Shown: positions 1 to 7,715 of the stretch, one piece after another | Position numbering within the stretch: position 1 is the stretch's first letter | How the letters are laid out: each line of letters opens with the position of its first letter | Assembly (NCBI GenBank): GCA_964618855.1 | Contig: CAZUCD010000117.1 | Location: 1 to 12,149 of the forward strand | Origin: CAZUCD01 sp964618855 | GTDB lineage: Bacteria > Sumerlaeota > Sumerlaeia > SLMS01 > JANRJK01 | Direction: 5' to 3' | DNA length: 12,149 nucleotides | Notes under the pieces: model-generated | The model's database searches: none | What the model saw: the letters and a program-made list of their open reading frames with translations, nothing else | What the model was told of the DNA's origin: nothing | Made by a program: the position numbers and the translations under genes

Positions 1-1581
1 TGGATGAACTGGTGCCTGGCGTCCCTTGTGGTGCTGCTGGTTTGGCCGAGGGCGCGCGGGGTCTGGCTGCTTGTCGCTCCGGTTGGCGTGCTTGCGTACT
101 TCTTGGACCATGTGGACGGCGACTGGATGCCGAACTACCGGTTCTTCCAGCAGACGATCCCCTTCCTGGCCGTCGCGGGGCCGGTTGCGCTGGGGATGGC
201 CGAACGCGCGTGGCTTCGCGCCCCGATGGCGAAACGGCTCGCCCGCGGCGTGGCCTGCGCGGCGGCGCTCGGCATCGCCGCCGAGCAGGCGCGCGTCGGC
301 TACGTCTACATCTTCGGGAGGGACCCGATCGACATCCCGCGCGAGGCGGGCTGGTGGCGCCCATCCGGCGTCCTGCGCGCCTACGGGCGGGGATTCTCCG
401 AACCGCTCGCGGAGGTCTCGCGCCACCTGCTCCTGAACACGCGCGACGGCGCGTCGATCTTCATGAGCGACATCGGTCAGCCGCTGTGGTTCGCGGAGCA
501 CCTGTCGCTGTACGACGCATGCGGGCTGTGCGACCGGAAGCTCGCGCACGCGCCGTCGGAACGCGGCGCCCTGAAGCCCGCGGACGCCATCCTGCGCGAG
601 TTGATCGGGGCCGAGGGGGCGACTCCCGATGCAGCACGCCTGCGCGTCCTCAGGCACGCCGCCATGCAGCTGGAGTTCGAAGCCCACATTGCGCGCAACA
701 CACGCTACATCCTCGACGAGGCGCGCCCCGAGTACCTGCTGATTTTCCTCAACTATCCCGACGGCAACGAGAAGGGAAGCGGGTATCCCTATCCGGAGAT
801 TTCGGCGTCGATCCATCGTGACGCGGTTCGTGAACGCGACTACGATTCCGTCTGGCGGAGCCTGAAGATCCCGAAGGTGTGGAACGTCCTCTACCGCCGC
901 CGCGACGTCCCCGCGGAGGTCCCCAACGAGGTGCGCGCGCATCGGCTGGCGCGGGTGATGCAGCGCAATCCGCGGCTGCACGAGGTGGTCGCGGTCGCGC
1001 TGCGGGAGGCGCTCGCGATGCCCGATGGCCCGGAGCGTCGGGGACTCCTCGCGGAGGTCGACGAACGAATCCCCGCCGCCGTCGCCAACCCGCGGGCCGC
1101 CTCCGCGATGCTCTCGGTCGCGCGCGCCGGTGGGGACGCCGGGCGGTTTGCGAAAGTCATGGAACTCTGGACCCGGCGGGATGGGAGTTCGCTCGACTTC
1201 GTGCGCGCGAAGTCGGGTTTCCTGTGGATGGACGGGGACGCCGACGGCGCCGTTGCGCTGCTCTCGCGCGAGCTGCCGCGCTTCGGGGCCGAGGCGAACG
1301 ACCTGCGCGTGGCGCTGGCCTACTACGCCGACAGCCTTGGGCAGTCGCGCGTTGCCGTGGACGCCGCCATCGAGGCCGTGCGGCTGGATCCCGGGAACGC
1401 GAACCTTGCGGATTCGCTCGCAACCATCGCGCACCGAACGTACCGCACGGAGGGGATCGAGAAGGACGCGGGGACGCGGGAGCTCGCGCGGCGTGCGGCG
1501 ATCGAGGCATATCGGCGCATGCTCCCCGGCGACCCGAAGGTCGGGGGCATCATCGAGGAGCTCGAATCGGAGATGCCGTGA
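1..1581 (+). CDS. GT-C-type membrane glycosyltransferase-like protein with TPR-like C-terminus (5'-truncated by window edge)
   Basis: The frame is open at base 1, so the gene almost certainly starts upstream; the Met codon at 4 is probably internal. Residues are counted from that Met. Hydrophobic segments near 4-14, 19-34, 50-66 and 82-96 look like the last membrane helices of a polytopic protein. The segment GDWMPNYRFFQQTIPF (39-54) resembles the 'GGDxM..RF..P' region of GT-C arabinosyl/mannosyltransferase-like proteins. The soluble segment SDIGQPLWFAEHLSLYDACG (155-174) matches the pattern seen after the last helix in that group. The rest is soluble and helical, with a TPR-like repeat near 435-475 (ALAYYADSLG, then AIEAVRLDPGNANLADSLA). 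Inferred role: transfer of a sugar from a polyprenyl-phosphate donor at the periplasmic face of the inner membrane; the substrate is unknown. The active-site part lies outside the window, so an O-antigen-ligase-like or plain TPR membrane protein is not excluded. Confidence 0.72.
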   Translation, partial: WMNWCLASLVVLLVWPRARGVWLLVAPVGVLAYFLDHVDGDWMPNYRFFQQTIPFLAVAGPVALGMAERAWLRAPMAKRLARGVACAAALGIAAEQARVGYVYIFGRDPIDIPREAGWWRPSGVLRAYGRGFSEPLAEVSRHLLLNTRDGASIFMSDIGQPLWFAEHLSLYDACGLCDRKLAHAPSERGALKPADAILRELIGAEGATPDAARLRVLRHAAMQLEFEAHIARNTRYILDEARPEYLLIFLNYPDGNEKGSGYPYPEISASIHRDAVRERDYDSVWRSLKIPKVWNVLYRRRDVPAEVPNEVRAHRLARVMQRNPRLHEVVAVALREALAMPDGPERRGLLAEVDERIPAAVANPRAASAMLSVARAGGDAGRFAKVMELWTRRDGSSLDFVRAKSGFLWMDGDADGAVALLSRELPRFGAEANDLRVALAYYADSLGQSRVAVDAAIEAVRLDPGNANLADSLATIAHRTYRTEGIEKDAGTRELARRAAIEAYRRMLPGDPKVGGIIEELESEMP

Positions 1582-1598
1582 GTCCCGCGCGGGACTCA
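1579..1598. repeat. Perfect 20-bp palindrome joining two convergent stop codons
   Basis: TGAGTCCCGCGCGGGACTCA is a perfect inverted repeat. Its left three bases are the stop codon of the plus-strand gene and its right three bases are the stop codon of the minus-strand gene. It could fold in either transcript as an 8-bp stem with a GCGC loop. No T-run follows on either side, so it is not a classical intrinsic terminator; it may act as a bidirectional transcript end or stabiliser. Confidence 0.6.
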
Positions 1599-3074
1599 GT
1601 CCACGATGCGGAAGGAAAGGAAACGCCCGATGCCGGCATAGTGCTCGTGCGCGGGTGCATCCGGAGCGCCCAGGATGCACCGCGCCGCGTCGAAGCCCAT
1701 GTGGATCGAGTGGTCCATGTTATTGTGCAGGAAGAGGCCCTGGCGACCGGTTGAAACCAGCCGGGGGAACCCGCGCAGCCAGTCCACCACGGTTTCCAGC
1801 CGCCCGCGGTAGTGCAGGTCGTAGAGTGGATACGTCGCGGGAATGCGGTGCACGAGCGAGGACTTCAGCGCCTCGCGCCGGGCGAGGCCGACGCGCCCGA
1901 GCCCCTGCATGACGGCCTCCACCAGGTCGGCATCCGCCCAGTCGCGCAGAGGGTCGCGGTCGTGCGTCGTGACCTCGCACACGAGCATGGTGCCCCCCGA
2001 CTTGCCGCGCATCTCCCGATCAAAGTTGCCGGGTTCATAGCCGCGGTTCATGATCGTGTCGGGTCCGGGGAAGTAGAGCCACTGGGCGTCGCCGACGCGT
2101 TCCTGCGCGAGCGAGACGCAGACCAGGAAGTTCGCGATGTAGCGCATCTCGTCGGCGCGGGACTCGATACGCTCGGCGTACTCCGTGGCGAGCATCATGC
2201 GGAGGAGTTCCGGGAGCTGAATCGTCGAGATGACGTGTTCGGCCTCGATGGTGACGGCTTCGCCGTAGGGGTCTGCCGCCTCGACGCGCATCCTGCCATC
2301 CGGGAGCCTGCGCAGCCCGCGCACGCGGGTCTTCGAAAGGAGCCGTCCGCCGCGCTGGCGGACGCCCCCTGCGAGCTTGCGGACAAGCTGCTCCACACCG
2401 CCGGGGATGTAGTGGAACTTCTGCAACGCCGTCTGAGGCCCGGAGGAGTTTGGGTTGAGCAGCCTCCTGACCATGCGGTCGAGGCCACCCGCGGAGACGC
2501 GAACGCGTGCGATGTCCCCGTGGAGCTGCGTTCCGGGCGTCTTCCACACCTTCTCCGCATAGGGTCCGACGAGCAGGTCATACAGCCGCGGGCCGAAGGC
2601 GCCCTTCATCACGGACTCGAAGTTGACCTCGGCCGCGTCCGGCGGCGCCAGGATGGCGCCCCCTTTCGCGGCGAGGAAGCTCATGCCAGCGAGGGCGGTC
2701 CGCCCCAGCCCGAGCGCAGCCGCAGCCTGCCACGGCTTGGGAGGGTACTCGATCCAGCGCCCGCGCAGCCACATGCGGCTCCGCCGGCGCACTTCGTACA
2801 GCTCATCCCCCGCGATGTCCGAAAGGAACCGTTGGACGTCCTCGAGCTCGGTATAGATGCGGTGGGGGCCGAGGTCCGCGGCGTGCCCATCAAGCGTTAG
2901 CGAGCGCGCAAGTCCGCCCGGGTGCGATTCCGACTCGATCAGGATGACCTGACGGTGTTGATCGCGTTCGAGCAGGTGCCACGCCGCCGCCAGTCCGCAC
3001 ACTCCCGCGCCAAGGACGGCGACGGAGCATCGCAGGACGTTTTCAGTCGTGTGGGCGGTTTCCGCGGAACTCAT
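1596..3074 (-). CDS. FAD-dependent oxidoreductase, UDP-galactopyranose mutase / protoporphyrinogen oxidase-like
   Basis: The 492-residue protein begins with a Rossmann FAD-binding motif, VAVLGAGVCGLAAAWHL (17-33), with Glu47 at the end of the second strand (LIESE) as the expected ribose ligand, then HPGGLARS (51-58) and DLGPHRIY (68-75). RSRMWLRGRWIEYPPKP matches the 'SRI.Y.GKFFDYPL' segment of oxidoreductases common in polysaccharide clusters. The C-terminal LFLHNNMDHSIHMGFDAA is the usual closing FAD-binding segment. There is no signal peptide, so it is probably cytoplasmic or membrane-peripheral. Family members include sugar mutases, porphyrinogen oxidases and desaturases. The exact reaction cannot be read from sequence, but the convergent GT-C-type neighbour favours glycan or polyprenyl-sugar metabolism over haem synthesis. 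The ATG is supported by the motif beginning shortly after it; the only purine-rich stretch upstream is weak and distant. It ends 14 bases from the opposing gene. Confidence 0.85.
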   Translation of the reverse strand: MSSAETAHTTENVLRCSVAVLGAGVCGLAAAWHLLERDQHRQVILIESESHPGGLARSLTLDGHAADLGPHRIYTELEDVQRFLSDIAGDELYEVRRRSRMWLRGRWIEYPPKPWQAAAALGLGRTALAGMSFLAAKGGAILAPPDAAEVNFESVMKGAFGPRLYDLLVGPYAEKVWKTPGTQLHGDIARVRVSAGGLDRMVRRLLNPNSSGPQTALQKFHYIPGGVEQLVRKLAGGVRQRGGRLLSKTRVRGLRRLPDGRMRVEAADPYGEAVTIEAEHVISTIQLPELLRMMLATEYAERIESRADEMRYIANFLVCVSLAQERVGDAQWLYFPGPDTIMNRGYEPGNFDREMRGKSGGTMLVCEVTTHDRDPLRDWADADLVEAVMQGLGRVGLARREALKSSLVHRIPATYPLYDLHYRGRLETVVDWLRGFPRLVSTGRQGLFLHNNMDHSIHMGFDAARCILGAPDAPAHEHYAGIGRFLSFRIVD

Positions 3075-3155
3075 CGGCGCCGGAAAGGTCCCCGAACCCG
3101 CCCCCGGTTGAAAGCCGAAACCTCCGCCTCCGCACCAACCTCACCCCGCCCATTC
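3075..3155. other. Upstream region of the oxidoreductase gene, no gene seen
   Basis: This is the first part of the 543-base gap between the oxidoreductase start and nusA. It should hold the minus-strand promoter of the oxidoreductase, but I could not recognise convincing -35/-10 boxes. The remainder of the gap is described in the next entries. Confidence 0.4.
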
Positions 3156-3206
3156 ACTTTCGACTTTTTACTTTCGACTTTTCGACCTTTCCACCTTTCG
3201 ACTTCA
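3156..3206. repeat. Low-complexity CTTTCGACTTTT-type tract
   Basis: The plus strand reads as variants of CTTTCGACTTTT: CTTTCGACTTTTTA, CTTTCGACTTTTCGACC, TTTCCACC and CTTTCGACTTC. The minus strand is the purine-rich GTCGAAAAGTCGAAAG form. It is far more AT-rich than the surrounding DNA and strongly strand-asymmetric. Spurious translations of the STFDF/LSTF type are familiar from intergenic regions of Planctomycetes and some uncultured phyla; that link is from memory. The function is unknown. Confidence 0.7.
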
Positions 3207-3368
3207 CTACGGGTACATCGTCCAACCCGGCCCGGCACCCGCGGCGCCGCCCTTGAAGAGGCGCCCGGCCTCGATGGTCACGCCGGAGAGCGTCGGGTCG
3301 GCACCGGAGTAAAAGAGCTTCACCGTGCCGCCGTTGACGGTGAGACGGCTCGCTCCGCCGCACAATCT
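3207..3368 (-). pseudogene. Decayed 3' end of an unidentified protein gene
   Basis: On the minus strand, a frame with no ATG runs from the codon after an in-frame TGA (3369-3371) to a TAG stop (3207-3209). It encodes 53 residues with a protein-like composition, including LTVNGGTVKLFYSGADPTLS and VTIEAGRLFKGG, ending GPGWTMYP. The alternating beta-prone and Gly/Asp-rich segments read like the C-terminus of an exported beta-rich protein rather than a random shadow of GC-rich DNA. There is no plausible start, ribosome site or upstream continuation, so a truncated remnant is the best reading. The family is not recognised. A chance open frame remains possible. Confidence 0.4.
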
Positions 3369-3414
3369 TCACCCCGCGTCCCCGCGCCCCCCGTGACGCC
3401 CAGACACTCGGCTC

Positions 3415-3509
3415 CACTTTGCGTTCCTTGCGGTGAATCGCCCAAGGAAGTCAGCGTGCGCGCAGAAAAATAGTTCCTGTCCCTGTTTTTTGATTGGGCT
3501 TGCGCGCAG
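3415..3509. repeat. Dispersed-repeat-like sequence upstream of nusA
   Basis: Two stretches look like repeat debris. CTTTGCGTTCCTTGCGGTGA (near 3418-3437) resembles a short sequence I recall from intergenic DNA of many bacteria. The second, near 3466-3491, reads CAGGGACAGGAACTATTTTT on the minus strand and resembles motifs seen near REP-associated elements. The second stretch is framed by two copies of the palindromic octamer TGCGCGCA, at 3457-3464 and 3501-3508. No transposase frame is present. The repeat identity rests on memory of similar sequences and is not tested here. Confidence 0.35.
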
Positions 3510-3543
3510 GGGGGAGGGCGCGAAGCCTGAATGCGCTGATTCG

Positions 3544-3569
3544 ATGGGCCGCCCGACCGGGCGGCCCAT
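3544..3569 (+). terminator. Strong hairpin with T-run ahead of nusA (terminator or attenuator)
   Basis: A perfect inverted repeat has 12-base arms (ATGGGCCGCCCG and CGGGCGGCCCAT) around the two bases AC, followed directly by TTTTGTTT on the plus strand. This is the form of an intrinsic terminator for plus-strand transcription. No plus-strand gene lies upstream, and only 48 bases separate it from the nusA start. It may be an attenuator in the nusA leader, the end of an unseen small RNA, or a leftover of a lost gene. The minus strand lacks a T-run after the stem. Confidence 0.75.
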
Positions 3570-3617
3570 TTTGTTTCCCGCACATCGCGTCCAGTCACGC
3601 CAAGAAGGACTCCCCCC

Positions 3618-5156
<1,539 letters not shown>

Positions 5157-5179
5157 CCCCCTGAACGGTCGGATGGAAC

Positions 5180-5210
5180 GCGGGCCGCGGACGATGAGTC
5201 CGCGGCCCGC
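5180..5210 (+). terminator. Intrinsic terminator of nusA
   Basis: Perfect 13-base arms (GCGGGCCGCGGAC and GTCCGCGGCCCGC) enclose the loop GATGA and are followed by TTCGTTTCGT. It lies 23 bases after the nusA stop. The minus-strand side has no T-run, so it serves nusA rather than the convergent pseudokinase gene. Confidence 0.85.
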
Positions 5211-5245
5211 TTCGTTTCGTGGAGAGAGGGCCGGGAGGGAGCCGC

Positions 5246-6535
5246 CTACTCCGCACCCTCCTTGCGGAGCGATTCGTACAGCAGGCCGACGACCTTCCAC
5301 TTGTCGTCGGGCTTCCGTTCCAGGACGAACTCGACCTCGATGAAGGGATCGCCGGCCTGGCCCACGAGCTGGGTCTTCGCCTGGACCTTCCCCGAGCGGG
5401 GGTCCCCCATGCGCGGAGCGTTGACGGTGGCGAAGCGGCTCGCCAGCGCCTTGTCCTCCATGCGCTTGATGTCCTCGAGAAGTCGGAATGTCTGGAGCGT
5501 GGCCTCGCCCTCGGTGAACTTGGCCGCGGCGTCGCCATCGCGGGCGATGAGGGCCTCGAAGTAGACGCGCGTGAGCCCGCGCGGCGAGCCCGCCGGGTCC
5601 CCGCCAGTGACGGCCCGGTAGGTGCCGAACACGGCGAGGAAGACGACGAGGGCGAGGGCGAGGGCCTTCGCCGCGAGCATCGCAGGCCCGCGGTTCTCGA
5701 ACAGCTTCTGCTGCCAGGGGGGGCGCGAGGCGCGGCGCACGGCCTCCTCGGCCTCGCGCAGGTCCTCCTGAAGCTCGCCCTTGCGGTAGCGTTCCAGCGC
5801 GGCAGCCGTGACCTTCGCGTCAGGGTAGTTGCCCGAGCGCGCCGCGACCCCGTTCGACAACACGAGCGAGAGACGCTTGTGCGGGACGGCGGTGCGGATC
5901 CGCTCCGGGGGCATCGGCTCGCGGAGGTTTCCGGTCATCGCACCCGCGATGATCAGGGAGAGCGCGAACACGTCAGGGTTCATCAACTCCGGCATCCTCG
6001 AGTCGGCCACCCCAGGCGGGCACCACGCGCCTCCGGAAGTATTGCCGGGGGCGGAACCGTCCAGCAGGGTGAAGGGAGCGAGCATCCAGCCGTAGTCGCT
6101 GCGTGCGATGATGTTGTCCGGGGAAAGGCCGAACGGGCAGACTCCCTCGTTCGAGATGCCGTGGAGTGCGTTGGCGATGTCTGCCCCGACCTTCGATGCG
6201 TCGGCGGGACCTAGTGGGCCCTGGGCCACCTTTTCAGCAAGGGTCGGCCCACCGGGATCGCGCAGGATGAGACACGGAATGGCGAGGTTGCGGTGCGTTT
6301 CGAGGACATGCAGCAAACCCGCGAACACATCGGCCCGTCGGTTCCATTGAGTAAGCCGGGGCAGGATGCGTTCGAAGTGGGTCTCGCCCCGGACACCCGA
6401 GTAGGCCGCCAGGAGTACGCGTCCATGTTTGCCATGGTCAGCCCGCCACAGTTCGCCCCACGGGGCTTCCGCGATGCACTCGCGCGGGGTGGCGTCGATC
6501 TGCTCGATGGGCTTGCCAGCTTCGAGGGAAGGCAT
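5246..6535 (-). CDS. Membrane-anchored protein-kinase-like protein, probable pseudokinase
   Basis: The 429-residue protein has three parts: a kinase-fold cytoplasmic domain (about 10-255), one membrane helix (about 286-308, MLAAKALALALVVFLAVFG), and a C-terminal domain (about 318-429) that looks NTF2/cystatin-like and should lie in the periplasm. The kinase fold shows at PFGLSPDNIIA (134-144), the counterpart of HRDLKPxNIL, and at DVFALSLIIAGAMTG (188-202), the counterpart of DVYSLGVxLYELLTG. Key residues are missing. The catalytic Asp is replaced (PFG for HRD), DFG is replaced near LAPF (152-155), APE is replaced near WCPPG (171-175), the Gly-rich loop is reduced to AEAPWGELW, and no VAIK-type Lys is evident in VLLAAYSG. 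It is therefore probably inactive and works as a binding or signal-relay protein. The ATG has AGGA six bases upstream. It is divergent from the exported OB-fold gene and convergent with nusA. Confidence 0.8.
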   Translation of the reverse strand: MPSLEAGKPIEQIDATPRECIAEAPWGELWRADHGKHGRVLLAAYSGVRGETHFERILPRLTQWNRRADVFAGLLHVLETHRNLAIPCLILRDPGGPTLAEKVAQGPLGPADASKVGADIANALHGISNEGVCPFGLSPDNIIARSDYGWMLAPFTLLDGSAPGNTSGGAWCPPGVADSRMPELMNPDVFALSLIIAGAMTGNLREPMPPERIRTAVPHKRLSLVLSNGVAARSGNYPDAKVTAAALERYRKGELQEDLREAEEAVRRASRPPWQQKLFENRGPAMLAAKALALALVVFLAVFGTYRAVTGGDPAGSPRGLTRVYFEALIARDGDAAAKFTEGEATLQTFRLLEDIKRMEDKALASRFATVNAPRMGDPRSGKVQAKTQLVGQAGDPFIEVEFVLERKPDDKWKVVGLLYESLRKEGAE

Positions 6536-6799
6536 GGGTCATCCTGGAATCGGGATGGGGAGGCGGGCGCGCCGCGTGCCGACCGCTTTCTGTCCTGCTC
6601 CCGGGGAACCGACCCGGAAGCCAAGTCTCGTCAATCCTTCGGGCACGAGGATAGGCGCGTGACGGACGGACGCCAACGCAACAGAAAACACTGGAACCTG
6701 TCCACGCGAACCGATGACCATGCAAAATCGATTGCCGGTTGGTACTGCGTGTGCGGAAGCTGTGCATAAGACTGAAATGGACCATTGGAGTAACAAGCC
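6536..6799. promoter_or_regulatory. Divergent intergenic region between pseudokinase and OB-fold genes
   Basis: This 264-base region separates two divergently transcribed genes and must carry both promoters unless they are read from afar. It is less GC-rich toward the plus-strand gene (about 6680-6799). I could not find convincing -35/-10 pairs: CATAAG at 6765-6770 has no well-spaced -35. The plus-strand gene has GGAG at 6787-6790 as ribosome site. No gene or repeat is seen. Confidence 0.5.
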
Positions 6800-7621
6800 A
6801 TGAGAGTCGCGAAAGTCACACTTGCCGCAGTCCTCGCCCTGTCCCTCCTCGGGACGGTCGCGCGCGCACAGGGGCCCGGCCCCGGGCAGGCTCCCCCGGG
6901 GTACCAGCCGCCGGGAACGCAAGCCACCCCGACACCCGCGGCGCAGGCCCCCGCGAACACGGCGGACACCCTGCCTTGGATCACGATCACCGAGGCGCTC
7001 GCCGCGCCCCTCGGGCAGTACGTCTACGTGCGCGCAAAGGTGGACGCAGTCCAGCCACCCCGCCCGGGCTCCCGCGCGCCATGGAACTATCACGTCTCGG
7101 ACGCCTCCGGCGCGGGGAAGGTCGTGATCTTCCAGGATGTCTACACGCAGATCCAGGGCGCCGACGCGTTCAAGCCGGGCGTGACTCTCGAGTTGTTTGT
7201 GGAGATATCGGAGTACAAGGGCCAGCGCCAGCTCGTCGTTACGAGGCCGGCCTTCGTGCGCGTCCAGGCAGGCTCCCGCGCCATGTCCTCGAAGTTCGGT
7301 GGCGCGAACACGGATGCTTACATTCCCGTCACCATCCAGACGATCACACGACAGACCGTCGGGCGGAAGGTCATCATCAAGGGCACCGTCAGCGCCTACG
7401 AACCCTCCGCCGGCGGTTCCCTTCCCAACCGCGGCACCTTGACGGATGAGACGGGGAGCGTGATCTTCATCTTTTGGAAGGAAACTGGGGAGAAGATAGA
7501 CCCCTCGGTTCGGTTCGAAGTGGGCCAGACGGTCGAGATTGGCGGCGTCGTCACGGAGTTCGGCAACACGATGCAAGTCCGGGTGGATGAGCCGCAGTAT
7601 GTGAGGAAGCCTGCCTCCTGA
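6800..7621 (+). CDS. Exported protein with two OB-fold-like domains
   Basis: The 273-residue protein starts with a Sec signal peptide: a positively charged start, a hydrophobic core (6-19) and an Ala-Arg-Ala cleavage site after residue 23. A Pro/Gly/Ala-rich linker follows (24-56). Two beta-rich domains come next. The first (about 59-155) has GQYVYVRAKVDAV, YHVSDASGAGKVVIF and LELFVEISEYKGQRQLVV. The second (about 172-268) has GRKVIIKGTVSAYEPS, GTLTDETGSVIFIFW and GQTVEIGGVVTEFG. The 'V.V.G.V', then 'L.D.TG.V.V..W', then 'G..V...G.V.E..G...V' pattern is that of OB-fold proteins related to tRNA-anticodon/nucleic-acid-binding domains. Outside the cytoplasm a nucleic acid ligand is not assured; periplasmic OB folds also bind glycans, ions or proteins. 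It is divergent from the pseudokinase. The ATG has GGAG nine bases upstream. No specific function is known to me. Confidence 0.75.
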   Translation: MRVAKVTLAAVLALSLLGTVARAQGPGPGQAPPGYQPPGTQATPTPAAQAPANTADTLPWITITEALAAPLGQYVYVRAKVDAVQPPRPGSRAPWNYHVSDASGAGKVVIFQDVYTQIQGADAFKPGVTLELFVEISEYKGQRQLVVTRPAFVRVQAGSRAMSSKFGGANTDAYIPVTIQTITRQTVGRKVIIKGTVSAYEPSAGGSLPNRGTLTDETGSVIFIFWKETGEKIDPSVRFEVGQTVEIGGVVTEFGNTMQVRVDEPQYVRKPAS

Positions 7622-7647
7622 GGGGCTTGCCGACACCTGGTTTCCGT

Positions 7648-7673
7648 GTGGCGCCCCGTCCCCGGGGCGCCAC
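7648..7673 (+). terminator. Hairpin after the OB-fold gene, probable terminator
   Basis: Perfect 11-base arms (GTGGCGCCCCG and CGGGGCGCCAC) flank the loop TCCC, 26 bases after the OB-fold stop codon. The tail TTGCATCTT is only moderately T-rich, so termination may be partial and some transcript may reach the methyltransferase gene. An upstream TTG start for that gene would directly abut this stem, one reason to prefer the later ATG. Confidence 0.6.
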
Positions 7674-7715
7674 TTGCATCTTGAGGCTGCGGCACACGGC
7701 GGGCGACAAGGGCGC

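Noticed and set aside
1812..2900. 362-codon plus-strand frame inside the oxidoreductase gene
   Set aside because: It is the antisense of a well-supported FAD-binding protein and has no motif of its own.
2922..3473. 183-codon plus-strand frame spanning the CTTTCGACTTTT tract
   Set aside because: Its translation is the repeat read in frame (STFRPFHLSTS type) plus antisense of the oxidoreductase start; it has no ribosome site or domain.
6732..6770. Possible sigma-70 promoter (TTGCCG or TTGGTA with CATAAG) for the OB-fold gene
   Set aside because: Spacings of 20 or 27 bases do not fit a sigma-70 promoter.
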